The translations under genes were made by a program, and so were the position numbers. Shown piece by piece: positions 20,914 through 29,510 of a stretch of 64,000 bases of DNA. The notes below the pieces were generated by a model. That model did no database searches and was not told where the DNA came from. It was given only the letters and a program-made list of their open reading frames with translations. The DNA is from a bacterium (GTDB taxonomy: Bacteria > Auribacterota > UBA3054). The stretch lies in the NCBI GenBank assembly GCA_017963805.1, contig JAGCTE010000040.1:1-64000 (forward strand), read 5' to 3'. Each line of letters opens with the position of its first letter. Within the stretch, counting starts at the first letter, position 1.

Positions 20914-22371
20914 ATGAGAACTAAGATCGAGAAACTTTTCTATCTTCTCAGGTTGGCGGCTGACATTGTCATCGTGCATATCGCTTTCTACTTCGGCTAC
21001 CACACCTACATGGGGTTCGGCTTCTCGAACAAATATCTCGCCGAGAACATGCGCAGCACGGTCTATTACCTGCCTGACAAGGACCATCTCTACCTGACGC
21101 TCGCGATAGTCTTTTCCTTCATACTGGTCGGCTACAACGTGCTGCGCAAGTATTACCGCGGCGACAACAGCATATTGAACGTCAAGGAATACCAGCACAT
21201 CATATCTTCCTACGTTTTCGCCGCGCTTTTCACCTGCGCCTTCTATTTCCTCTATTACATCTATCTGCACAGCATGGAGCGCAGCTTCACCGACAAGCTG
21301 TTTTCCCGCCGCATCTTCTGCTATTCCTTCACCTACGCTTTCATAATGGTCGTCTGTTTCCGCGCGACCATGAACTGGCTGATCAGCAAGATGCACAAGA
21401 GGGGCATCTTCGTAAGGAACTGCCTTATACTGGGCGCCGGAAACAACGGGAAAATGGTGGCCCGCCGCCTCATGCGCCACACCGCCCACCATTACCTTCC
21501 CCTCTGCTATCTTGACGACTACATTCCCAAGGGCACGGAGATCGAAGTCGAGAAGAACGGCTTCAAACTGAAAGTCGAAGGGACCGTTGAGGATCTTGAG
21601 CGCCTTATCAAGGAGCTTGACATCACCTCCGTCTTCTTCTGCATGAGCGAAGCGCCGGCCGAGAAGATCTTTTCCGTAATGGATCTCTGCTACAACCTTA
21701 ACGTGCCTTTCTATTTCACGCCGAGGCTGTACACCATTCCGCAAGTGATAAGGGGCTACGAGATAGCCGGTATTTTCGTGCTCAGCATCATCCACGACTT
21801 CAGGGTCTCCTGGTACTACAATTTCGTAAAGAGAGCCTTCGACATCACGCTTTCACTTCTGCTTCTGATCCCGGGCATCCCCGTAATGCTGCTTGCCGCC
21901 ATAGCCATAAAGCTTGACAGCAAAGGGCCGGTCCTCTTCTCCCAGGAGCGCGTGGGATTAGACGGCAGGAAGTTCATCATGTACAAATTCCGCTCCATGA
22001 AGACGGAAGCGAGTGGCTCGGAGCTTAAGCCCCAAAGCGGCCGGGATCCCAGGATAACAAGAGTCGGCCACTTCCTCAGGCTGACGAGCCTCGACGAGCT
22101 TCCCCAGATCCTGAACGTGCTGAAGGGCGACATGTCTTTCGTCGGCCCTAGGCCCGAGATGACGTTCATCGTCGAAACTTACGACAAGTGGCAGCAGCTA
22201 AGGCTGAAAGTTAAGCCGGGCATCACCGGCCTCTGGCAGATCAGCGCGGAGCGCAATCTTCCCATCCACGAGAACCTCGACTACGACATGTATTACCTTC
22301 AGGAGCGCTCGCTGCTCCTCGACGTGGTCATCATCTTCAAGACCTTCTTCTTCATCGCCCGCGGTATCTGA
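20914..22371 (+). CDS. Polyprenyl glycosylphosphotransferase (WbaP/WcaJ type)
   Basis: 485-residue initiating enzyme of exopolysaccharide or O-antigen synthesis; it moves a sugar-1-phosphate to undecaprenyl phosphate at the inner membrane. The N-terminal part has about four or five helices, the middle a CoA-binding-like Rossmann domain (NCLILGAGNNGKMVARRL), and the C-terminal bacterial sugar transferase domain (about 300-485) has a membrane segment then GPVLFSQERVGLDGR, FRSMKTEA and SLDELPQILNVLKGDMSFVGPRP. The sugar is not predictable. The next gene overlaps its stop by one base. Confidence 0.93.
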   Translation: MRTKIEKLFYLLRLAADIVIVHIAFYFGYHTYMGFGFSNKYLAENMRSTVYYLPDKDHLYLTLAIVFSFILVGYNVLRKYYRGDNSILNVKEYQHIISSYVFAALFTCAFYFLYYIYLHSMERSFTDKLFSRRIFCYSFTYAFIMVVCFRATMNWLISKMHKRGIFVRNCLILGAGNNGKMVARRLMRHTAHHYLPLCYLDDYIPKGTEIEVEKNGFKLKVEGTVEDLERLIKELDITSVFFCMSEAPAEKIFSVMDLCYNLNVPFYFTPRLYTIPQVIRGYEIAGIFVLSIIHDFRVSWYYNFVKRAFDITLSLLLLIPGIPVMLLAAIAIKLDSKGPVLFSQERVGLDGRKFIMYKFRSMKTEASGSELKPQSGRDPRITRVGHFLRLTSLDELPQILNVLKGDMSFVGPRPEMTFIVETYDKWQQLRLKVKPGITGLWQISAERNLPIHENLDYDMYYLQERSLLLDVVIIFKTFFFIARGI

Positions 22372-24737
22372 TGCTTCAAAAACTGAGAAAAATTTCGGCC
22401 GCGGCGCTTTTCATTATCTCTTTCTGCGCGATCTGGCCGGCGGCCTTCGAATTGGCGCCGCTTGACCCGGCGTACTGTTTCGCGTACGCCATTCTGCTTT
22501 TTTTCGTTTTTGCCGCGGCTTATTACGTTCCAAAAAAGGCGCTCTATATACTCGCTTTCATTCTGCCGTTTTCAGCCGCTCCCAGCAGACTGCTCAACAT
22601 CGGCGCCCATCAGCCGATAGTCTTCTTCGCGCTGATCTTCTCCCTCGGTTACTGGGCCAACAGGCTCGTTACGGGAAAAACTTCCAACGTCGACAAATGT
22701 TTCAAGCTTCCGCTGCTTCTTTTGTTCATGGTCGGAATTTCCTCGGCTGCTTGGACTGTGGCGCGCTACGAAGGGCTGTTCACCAGTTTCAAAACGCCGT
22801 TCTTTTATGACCGCGTGATCAATACGGACGGCAGGACCGCTTCCGAAGCGGCCAGGATAACGCTCTTCTACTGTTTCCTCTTTCTGATGTTCCCGGCGCT
22901 TATCTGGACCGTCTCCTCCATTTTCTCTGAACTGAAGGAGAAGGGGGAAAGGGAAAACTATCTCAAGAAGATCCTCTACGCTTTCACCGCCGGGCTCTGG
23001 CCCGTTCTCGCGCTGGCAAATCTTCAGCACAGGGGCTCGTTTCTTCCCAAGGCTTTTTTGGACGACAGCTGGCTGGAGGCCGGCAGGGTCTCAGGTGGCA
23101 TGTCGGACCCTAACGCGCTCGGCCTTACGATAGCCCTGTACATCCCGATCGCCCTTTACTTCGTCTGGACCGGAAAGATCCTTGACAAGATCGTTTTTGG
23201 AGCGACTGTCTTGGTTTCCTTCGCGGTCATGACCTATTCCGGTTCGCGCTCGTCGCTGCTCTTCCTTTTTGCGTTCTGCCTCTTTTTCCTTGCCGCGCAA
23301 TCCGTAAGGTACGTGAAAAACCATAAGCCCACTCTGATTCAGATCTTAGGATTCGCCGGCATACTGCTTCTCCTTTTGGTTTTTCTTGTCACCACGCCCA
23401 AGCTGAAGCTCGACCCCCATTCCAAGAATCCCGCGATAGCTCGCATAGCGAGACAATTCCGCCGCCTCGATCACGAGCAGGGCGTGACCATTACCGACCG
23501 CCGCGAACTCCAATGGAAGCAGGCCTGGCGGATCTGGAAGGAATACCCCGTGGGAGGCGTGGGCTTGGGAGCCTTTCCTTTGGAAGTCGTAAACTACAAC
23601 AGGGAAGCCGGCGACGAAACGCCCATGGACAATCCCTGGAACCAGTATCTGACCTGGGGAGCCGAGCTGGGCTTCGTCGGCATAGCGGTCTTCGCCTGGT
23701 TTATTTTCCTGCTTTTCAAAAAGGCTTTCGAGAGCGAGAAGGACAGGAAGTTCCTGCTTCTGTCCTCCGTTCTTCTGTCTTTCATGGTGATCTCGTTTTT
23801 CGGAGCGCATCTCAACGCGCCGGAAGCCGCCGCCGCGACAGCCCTGGTCCTCGCTGTCTTCATCTCCGGCCTTAAGGAAGGCAACAGCGAACCGTTGCGT
23901 TTCAGAACGCTGCTTTTTTCCTTCTTCCTGCTCGCCGTTTTCAACGCCGCCTACGCTTACGGAGTCTTCGGGAAATTGGGCGGCGAGGAGCGCCGCCAAA
24001 GGTTCGACCTTCCGAGCGACTTCGGCTTCTACAACAAGGAGCGCTGGATGGGCAACGCCTTCACGTTCAGGTGGAGCGCGCCAAAAGGCGGCATGCTCAT
24101 AGAGGTCCCGGAAACCAACCGCGTCATCAAGCTGAGGATCGCCGCCGTAAGGGAGGAGCCGGTCACCGTCACCTTCTGGTATGACGGCGAATTTCTTGAC
24201 ACCATAAACTTAACGGATCCGAGCTGGCGGGAGATCAAGCTCAACATCTTCCCCTGGCTCAAGGAAAGATCGCTGCTTTGCTTTGCCGTAAACAAACCCT
24301 GGAAACCGGAAGGGGAGAGCCGCAATTTGGGCATAGCTGTCGCGACGGACTACGAATTCACGGACGAATTCTTTAGGCAGGCCCAGGGCGCCATCGGCGT
24401 GGAAGACACAAGATTCGGCAGAGTAGTGGTCATCAACCGGGGTTTTTCCTGGCAGCCCTCTCTGCCCAGCACCAAAGCGCGCCTCGATTTCGAGATGCCG
24501 CTTGCCAAACCGCTCGAGCCGAAGACTCAGGAATACACTCTCTACCTGGGCCGAAACGTGCTCCATGAATTCACGCTTCCCTTCGACGGGCAATCCCACA
24601 CGCTGGAAGTCGATCTGCCGGAAGGCGACCGCGAGGCCCTCTCTCTCAGGGCGAAAAAACTTCTGCCTTACAGGATCCAGAACCAGAAGGAAGTCAGCAA
24701 GGTCGGCGCCCGCGTCAGGGCCATAGGAGATTTCTGA
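22371..24737 (+). CDS. O-antigen ligase/Wzy-like polysaccharide membrane protein
   Basis: 788-residue protein with about 12 hydrophobic segments in the first 520 residues and a soluble C-terminal region (about 540-788). The large loop carries a Wzy_C-like stretch: TDRRELQWKQAWRIWKEYP, GVGLGAFPLEVVNYN, then PMDNPWNQYLTWGAELGFVG. Such proteins polymerise or ligate lipid-linked glycans on the periplasmic side. The C-terminal domain is mostly beta by pattern and not recognised. Pairing with the initiating transferase points to one glycan pathway. Confidence 0.75.
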   Translation: MLQKLRKISAAALFIISFCAIWPAAFELAPLDPAYCFAYAILLFFVFAAAYYVPKKALYILAFILPFSAAPSRLLNIGAHQPIVFFALIFSLGYWANRLVTGKTSNVDKCFKLPLLLLFMVGISSAAWTVARYEGLFTSFKTPFFYDRVINTDGRTASEAARITLFYCFLFLMFPALIWTVSSIFSELKEKGERENYLKKILYAFTAGLWPVLALANLQHRGSFLPKAFLDDSWLEAGRVSGGMSDPNALGLTIALYIPIALYFVWTGKILDKIVFGATVLVSFAVMTYSGSRSSLLFLFAFCLFFLAAQSVRYVKNHKPTLIQILGFAGILLLLLVFLVTTPKLKLDPHSKNPAIARIARQFRRLDHEQGVTITDRRELQWKQAWRIWKEYPVGGVGLGAFPLEVVNYNREAGDETPMDNPWNQYLTWGAELGFVGIAVFAWFIFLLFKKAFESEKDRKFLLLSSVLLSFMVISFFGAHLNAPEAAAATALVLAVFISGLKEGNSEPLRFRTLLFSFFLLAVFNAAYAYGVFGKLGGEERRQRFDLPSDFGFYNKERWMGNAFTFRWSAPKGGMLIEVPETNRVIKLRIAAVREEPVTVTFWYDGEFLDTINLTDPSWREIKLNIFPWLKERSLLCFAVNKPWKPEGESRNLGIAVATDYEFTDEFFRQAQGAIGVEDTRFGRVVVINRGFSWQPSLPSTKARLDFEMPLAKPLEPKTQEYTLYLGRNVLHEFTLPFDGQSHTLEVDLPEGDREALSLRAKKLLPYRIQNQKEVSKVGARVRAIGDF

Positions 24738-25570
24738 TGCTGTATATCGTAGCGACGCCTTTAGGCAACCTTGAAGACCTCACTCCCAGAGCCCTCAGGA
24801 TCTTCCGGGAAGTTGACGCCATCGCGGCCGAGGACACCCGTCACACGATCCAGCTCCTGAGCCACTTCAACATCTCAAAGCCGCTTTTCGCTTTCCATCA
24901 GCACAACGAGCGCGAAGCGACGGAACAGCTGGTAGAAAAGCTGACGAGGGGAGAGAACATCGCCCTCGTCTCCGACGCCGGCTACCCCTGCGTTTCCGAC
25001 GCCGGAAGCTACCTTACGCAGACTCTCCGCGACAGGAACATTCCCTACACCTGCCTGCCGGGCGCCTGCGCAGTGGACCTTGCCCTCGTCCTTTCCGGGC
25101 TGCCGACCGAGACCTACGCCTTCCTGGGCTTCCTTCCCAGAGAGGGCAAGGAAAGGGAACGCGCCTTCGCGAAGATCGCCAAAAGCGAAGATACTGTTGT
25201 GGTTTATGAAAGTCCTTTGAGGATCATCAAACTCATAAAAGACCTCAAACCTTATATAAAGGAAAGAAGGATCGCCCTCGTGAGGGAAATGACCAAGATC
25301 CATGAGGAATGCGTCAGAGGCTTGGCGGAAGAAGTCATAACGGAACTTGAAGCGAGAGCGGAAGTGAAAGGGGAGTGCGTTCTCGTTATAGAAGGCAGGA
25401 AAGAAGAAGTCCAGGAGCAGACCGGAAACATAGAAGACGCCGTCAGAAAAGTTCTTCTTCTGAAAAAGAAGGCCGATCTTTCGCTTTCCCAGGCCGCCCA
25501 GGCGGTCTCCCTCATAACAGGGCACAACAGAAAAGAGCTCTACAAACTGGCGCTTGAGCAGGAAGAATGA
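24737..25570 (+). CDS. rsmI: 16S rRNA 2'-O-methyltransferase RsmI
   Basis: 277-residue SAM enzyme that methylates the ribose of C1402 in 16S rRNA. It begins LYIVATPLGNLEDLTPRAL, followed by VDAIAAEDTRHTIQLL and ALVSDAGYPCVSDAG, the family signatures. A short helical C-terminal extension ends KKADLSLSQAAQAVSLITG. Overlaps of one base with the gene before and four bases (ATGA) with the one after indicate tight coupling. Confidence 0.95.
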   Translation: MLYIVATPLGNLEDLTPRALRIFREVDAIAAEDTRHTIQLLSHFNISKPLFAFHQHNEREATEQLVEKLTRGENIALVSDAGYPCVSDAGSYLTQTLRDRNIPYTCLPGACAVDLALVLSGLPTETYAFLGFLPREGKERERAFAKIAKSEDTVVVYESPLRIIKLIKDLKPYIKERRIALVREMTKIHEECVRGLAEEVITELEARAEVKGECVLVIEGRKEEVQEQTGNIEDAVRKVLLLKKKADLSLSQAAQAVSLITGHNRKELYKLALEQEE

Positions 25571-26745
25571 CCGAAGAGACGATCATAGAAAACGACAGGC
25601 TCTTCCAAAGCGAAATCGGCACCGTCGTAAAAATAACTTCCGACGGCAAAGCGATAGTCCGCCTCTCCCGCACCAAGGCCTGCGAATTCTGCGGACAGTG
25701 CTCCGTCTCCAAAGAGGACGGCATGATGGAACTCGCCGCCGATATCCCGGAAGGCGAATCTCTTTGCCTAAACGACAAAGTCAGGATCGAAAAAAAGCCC
25801 AAAGTCCAAACGAGGGCGATCCTGCTTCTTCTCATCCTGCCCCTTTTGGGCCTGCTTCTAGGTTCTGGCATAGGACATCTCGTCTTTTCCCCGAAAGAGC
25901 CCCTTGTAGCCCTCACGGCGCTTCTTGGCCTGATCCTGGCTTTCATCATCTCCACCGTACTGATAAGAATGAAAAAATGGCACCGAGGCGCCGGCCTCAC
26001 GGTTAAAAAACTTTTTAGCCTGATCTTGCTCTCCGCTTTGATCCTGTGTTCTTGCAAAAGAGCTCCCGCCGTTCAACCCTCAAGAGCCGAGTCGGACGCG
26101 GAGTACAAAAATCCCATGCCGGTTTCCCCGGATGAAGAGTTCATGAACCAAAAGCAGATCTTCTGCGAATACCTTCCCGTTCCGGACAGCGTGCTGGATA
26201 GAATGAAAGGCAAATCTTTTCCTGACGATTGTGAGATAGACAGAAGAGAATTGGCATACTTGAAGGTAAAATATTACGGTTTTGACGGAGAGGTCCACAT
26301 CGGCGAATTGGTGCTTCACAGAAAAGCGGCTGACAAAGTGGCCTGGATATTCGTTTCCCTTTTTCAAAGCCAATACCGGATAGAGAAGATCAAGCTCATA
26401 GACGATTACGACGCCAGCGACGAGGCCTCCATGACTGACAACAACACGAGCGCTTTCTGCTACAGGACCATAGCCGGCAGGAAGAAACTCTCAAAGCACG
26501 CCCTGGGGCTCGCCATCGACATCAACCCCCTCTACAACCCCTGCGTCACCTACAACGAGGACGGCTCCATTAAAAAGGTTGAGCCCGAAGCGGGCAGGCC
26601 GTATATTGAAAGGGACGCTTCCGATCCCAGGCGCATCACCAAAGACAGCGAGATCTACAAGCTCTTCATAGAAAACGGTTTCAAATGGGGCGGCGACTGG
26701 GGGAACCCCAAGGACTACCAGCACTTCGAGTATAAGCAGGAATAG
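25567..26745 (+). CDS. Fusion of an RseC/MucC-like membrane domain with an M15 peptidase lipoprotein
   Basis: 392 residues with two unrelated parts. Residues 1-138 look like RseC: a small N-terminal domain with the cysteine cluster CEFCGQC (39-45) and two helices (about 84-106 and 113-133). A second signal-like stretch then follows (KKLFSLILLSALILCSC, 148-163) with a lipobox LCSC at Cys163. The rest is a DD-carboxypeptidase of the M15/VanY type with zinc ligands His311 and Asp318 (SKHALGLAIDINP) and His386 (YQHFEY). Met135 (base 25969) could be an internal start giving a free lipoprotein. RseC acts in sigma-E/SoxR signalling in proteobacteria; M15 enzymes trim peptidoglycan. The start overlaps rsmI by four bases. 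Confidence 0.8.
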   Translation: MTEETIIENDRLFQSEIGTVVKITSDGKAIVRLSRTKACEFCGQCSVSKEDGMMELAADIPEGESLCLNDKVRIEKKPKVQTRAILLLLILPLLGLLLGSGIGHLVFSPKEPLVALTALLGLILAFIISTVLIRMKKWHRGAGLTVKKLFSLILLSALILCSCKRAPAVQPSRAESDAEYKNPMPVSPDEEFMNQKQIFCEYLPVPDSVLDRMKGKSFPDDCEIDRRELAYLKVKYYGFDGEVHIGELVLHRKAADKVAWIFVSLFQSQYRIEKIKLIDDYDASDEASMTDNNTSAFCYRTIAGRKKLSKHALGLAIDINPLYNPCVTYNEDGSIKKVEPEAGRPYIERDASDPRRITKDSEIYKLFIENGFKWGGDWGNPKDYQHFEYKQE

Positions 26746-26767
26746 TCTGCCATTTTTCCTTTCCTTA

Positions 26768-26776
26768 TGCTAAAAT
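26768..26776 (+). promoter_or_regulatory. Extended -10 promoter ahead of the leuB-like gene
   Basis: TGCTAAAAT supplies an extended -10; CTGCCA 18 bases upstream of the hexamer is a fair -35. The transcript would start near 26783 and contains AAGGAAAGG just before the ATG at 26808. Confidence 0.55.
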
Positions 26777-26807
26777 AAAATATTAAACAAAAAAATAAGG
26801 AAAGGAA

Positions 26808-27899
26808 ATGAAAGAAGTTAAAAGAGTGGCTGTTATTCCCGGCGACGGCACGGGACCGGAAGTCATAGGAGAGGGCTTGAAAGTCATAAAAGCCGTCCTG
26901 CCGTCCTGCTCTTGTGACATTGAGTTCAAGCATTTCGATTTCGGCGGCGAAAGGTACATGCGCACTGGCGAGACTCTGCCCGAGGGCGCAATAGAGGAAC
27001 TGAAGACTTTCGACGCCATCTATCTCGGCGCGATCGGGCATCCCGACATCAAGCCCGGCATCCTTGAGAAAGGCATTCTTTTGAAGCTCAGGTTCGAGCT
27101 GGACCAGTATATCAACTTAAGGCCTGTCCGTCTTTTCCCGGGCGTCGAGACGCCCCTTAAAGGCAAAGGCCCGGAGGACATCGACTACACGGTGGTCCGC
27201 GAGAATTCCGGCGACGTTTACACAGGCATGGGCGGGGCGATGATGGTTGGCACTCCTGACGAGGTTGCGACTCAGGTCATGGCTTATTCTAGGAAGCAGG
27301 TCGACCGCTGCCTAAGGTACGCTTTCGAATACGCCAGGAAATACGGCAAGGCGGCCAGGGGCAAAGCGGACAAGAGCAAACTCGCCCTGGTCGGCAAGTC
27401 CAACGTTTTGACCTACGTCTTCGACATGTGGAACAGGGCTTTCGCCGAGATCGGCGAGGAGTATCCCGATATCAAGCGCGAATATTACCACGTGGACGCC
27501 ACGACGCTCTATCAGGTGGCGAGCCCCGAGATGTTCGACGTGGTGGTCACCACTAACTTGTTCGGCGACATCATAACCGATTTGGCGGCCATCACCCAGG
27601 GCGGCCTGGGCGTCGCGGCGGGCGGCAACCTGAATCCGGAAGGCGTCTCGATGTTCGAGCCGATCGGCGGCACGGCGCCCATGTGGACCGGCCAAAACAA
27701 GATCAACCCCTTGGCGGCCATCTGGTCCGGCGCGATGCTTCTGCAGAGCCTCGGCGAAGAGAAAGCCGGCGACGCCATCGTCGAGGCGATAGGGGACACC
27801 ACGCCGAAGATGAAGAGCATGGCCGCGGGACAAATGGGTTACAGCACCACGGAAGTGGGCGATCTTGTCGCCCAATCAGCGTTGAAGAGATTAAGTTAA
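26808..27899 (+). CDS. leuB: 3-isopropylmalate dehydrogenase-like decarboxylating dehydrogenase
   Basis: 363-residue member of the isocitrate/isopropylmalate dehydrogenase family, NAD-linked by its pattern. Motifs: IPGDGTGPEVIGEGL at the start, LRFELDQYINLRPVRLFPG, TVVRENSGDVYTGMGG, VTTNLFGDIITDLAA and EPIGGTAPMWTGQNKINP. LeuB is the most likely assignment, but tartrate/D-malate dehydrogenases share this branch, so substrate is not proven. asd follows 18 bases later behind AGGAGG, making an amino-acid biosynthesis pair. Confidence 0.8.
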   Translation: MKEVKRVAVIPGDGTGPEVIGEGLKVIKAVLPSCSCDIEFKHFDFGGERYMRTGETLPEGAIEELKTFDAIYLGAIGHPDIKPGILEKGILLKLRFELDQYINLRPVRLFPGVETPLKGKGPEDIDYTVVRENSGDVYTGMGGAMMVGTPDEVATQVMAYSRKQVDRCLRYAFEYARKYGKAARGKADKSKLALVGKSNVLTYVFDMWNRAFAEIGEEYPDIKREYYHVDATTLYQVASPEMFDVVVTTNLFGDIITDLAAITQGGLGVAAGGNLNPEGVSMFEPIGGTAPMWTGQNKINPLAAIWSGAMLLQSLGEEKAGDAIVEAIGDTTPKMKSMAAGQMGYSTTEVGDLVAQSALKRLS

Positions 27900-27917
27900 A
27901 AAGGAGGAAACAGATCT

Positions 27918-28916
27918 ATGAAAAGAGTTGCTATAGCCGGCGCGACCGGCGCGGTTGGAACGGAAATGCTGAAGACGCTGGAAAAGAGAAATTTTCCCGT
28001 GTCCAGCCTCAAACTTTTGGCTTCCGAGCGTTCCGTGGGACGCAAATTGGTTTTTAAAGGCAAAGAGATAGCGGTGGAATTGCTGCGCCCCGAGGCTTTC
28101 GACGACGTGGACATCGTGCTTTCTTCCACGTCGGGAACGCTGTCGAAGCAGTTTTCTCCGGCGGCTGTCGAGAGAGGAGCGGTCGTTGTCGACAACACCT
28201 CAGCCTTCAGAATGGATCCCAAGGTGCCCCTGGTCGTTCCGGAAGTGAACCCCGAGGACATCAAGTGGCACAACGGCATCATCGCGAATCCGAACTGCTC
28301 CACCATCATCGCCAACGTTCCCCTGTTCCCGATCTACAAGAAATTCGGGCTTAAGAGATTCGTCAGCTGCACGTATCAGGCTGTCTCCGGCGCCGGCGCC
28401 TGGGGCATCGAGGAGCTCCGCGAACAGACGAAAGCCTATCTCGCCGGCGAACCGATCGTAAAGAACAAATTCCCGCATCAGATCGCCTTCAACGTCTTCT
28501 CGCACAATTCGGCCATCGGGCCCGACGGCTTCAACGAGGAGGAAGCGAAGATGATCAGGGAGACTAGGAAGATCTTCCACGACAACTCCATCATAATAAG
28601 CGCCACCTGCGTGAGAGTCCCGGTCTTCCGGGCGCACACGGAAGCGCTGCACTGCGAGCTTGGTGTGAAAGCCTCGCCCGACGAGATCAGGGAAGTCCTT
28701 TCCACGGCTCCAGGTGTCAAGATAATCGACGACGTTCCGAACAACCACTTCCCGATGCCCATCGAATCCACCGAGGAATACGAGGTGAGAGTGGGCCGCA
28801 TCAGGGAAGATTACCTCTTCCCCAACGGAATAGCGATGCTTATTTCCGGCGACCAGCTGCTTAAGGGCGCTGCCCTGAACGCTGTCCAGATCGCGGAATT
28901 GCTTTTGAATCTTTAA
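27918..28916 (+). CDS. asd: Aspartate-semialdehyde dehydrogenase
   Basis: 332-residue NADP-dependent enzyme making aspartate semialdehyde for lysine, threonine, methionine and diaminopimelate synthesis. GATGAVGTEMLKTLEKRNFP is the nucleotide site; the active-site cysteine is Cys127 in NPNCSTI; substrate residues lie in TYQAVSGAG and RVPVFRAHTEA. Full length. A mini-MscS gene follows after 21 bases. Confidence 0.96.
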   Translation: MKRVAIAGATGAVGTEMLKTLEKRNFPVSSLKLLASERSVGRKLVFKGKEIAVELLRPEAFDDVDIVLSSTSGTLSKQFSPAAVERGAVVVDNTSAFRMDPKVPLVVPEVNPEDIKWHNGIIANPNCSTIIANVPLFPIYKKFGLKRFVSCTYQAVSGAGAWGIEELREQTKAYLAGEPIVKNKFPHQIAFNVFSHNSAIGPDGFNEEEAKMIRETRKIFHDNSIIISATCVRVPVFRAHTEALHCELGVKASPDEIREVLSTAPGVKIIDDVPNNHFPMPIESTEEYEVRVGRIREDYLFPNGIAMLISGDQLLKGAALNAVQIAELLLNL

Positions 28917-28937
28917 CCAACACACAAGGTAAAAATT

Positions 28938-29498
28938 ATGCAGGAAACCAATGCTTTAACGACCGCGGGCGCCAATCTTAGGGCCCTCGTCGACATCCCC
29001 GGCGCTCCCGGCTGGGTCGACATGCTCGTTCTGATCCTGGGACTGATCTTCGCGACGATCATCATCAACTTGATCATTACGCTGATCGGCAACCTCATCT
29101 CCAGCTTCAAGCCCCACAAGAGAACGGTCATCTCGCTCGTCGTGGTAGTCTTCCACGTCCTGATGTGGCTGATCTTCATCACGGTCTGCATGACTGTGAT
29201 CGGCGTCGACTTCGTTCCGCTGCTGGCTTGCCTGGGCGTCGGCGGCATCTCCTTAGGCATTGCTCTTAAGGATTCCATCGCCAGCTTGATGGCCGGCATC
29301 ACTTTGATCGTGGGCGAAGTCTTCGTGATCGGCGACGTCATCAACGTGGCCGGCGTGGAAGGCGAAGTGGAAGAGATCACCATCCGCTATACGAAACTGC
29401 TGGCTGGCGGGGAAAGGATCTACGTCCCGAACCTGAGTATAGTGAATTCGATAGTGGTCCTGAAGAAGTCCGTGAGACTTCCCAAGGCCCAGGCGTAA
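28938..29498 (+). CDS. Small MscS-family mechanosensitive channel
   Basis: 186 residues, much shorter than E. coli MscS (286). It has about three helices (25-50, 65-88, 92-118); the last is the pore helix with the Gly/Ala pattern GVGGISLGIALKDSIASLMAG. The beta domain follows (VFVIGDVINVAGVEGEVEEITIRYT then IYVPNLSIVNSIVV). The chain stops there and lacks the large cytoplasmic alpha/beta cage. Compact family members of this size are known; I see no frameshift. Confidence 0.85.
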   Translation: MQETNALTTAGANLRALVDIPGAPGWVDMLVLILGLIFATIIINLIITLIGNLISSFKPHKRTVISLVVVVFHVLMWLIFITVCMTVIGVDFVPLLACLGVGGISLGIALKDSIASLMAGITLIVGEVFVIGDVINVAGVEGEVEEITIRYTKLLAGGERIYVPNLSIVNSIVVLKKSVRLPKAQA

Positions 29499-29510
29499 CG
29501 CTTGCCGGGC

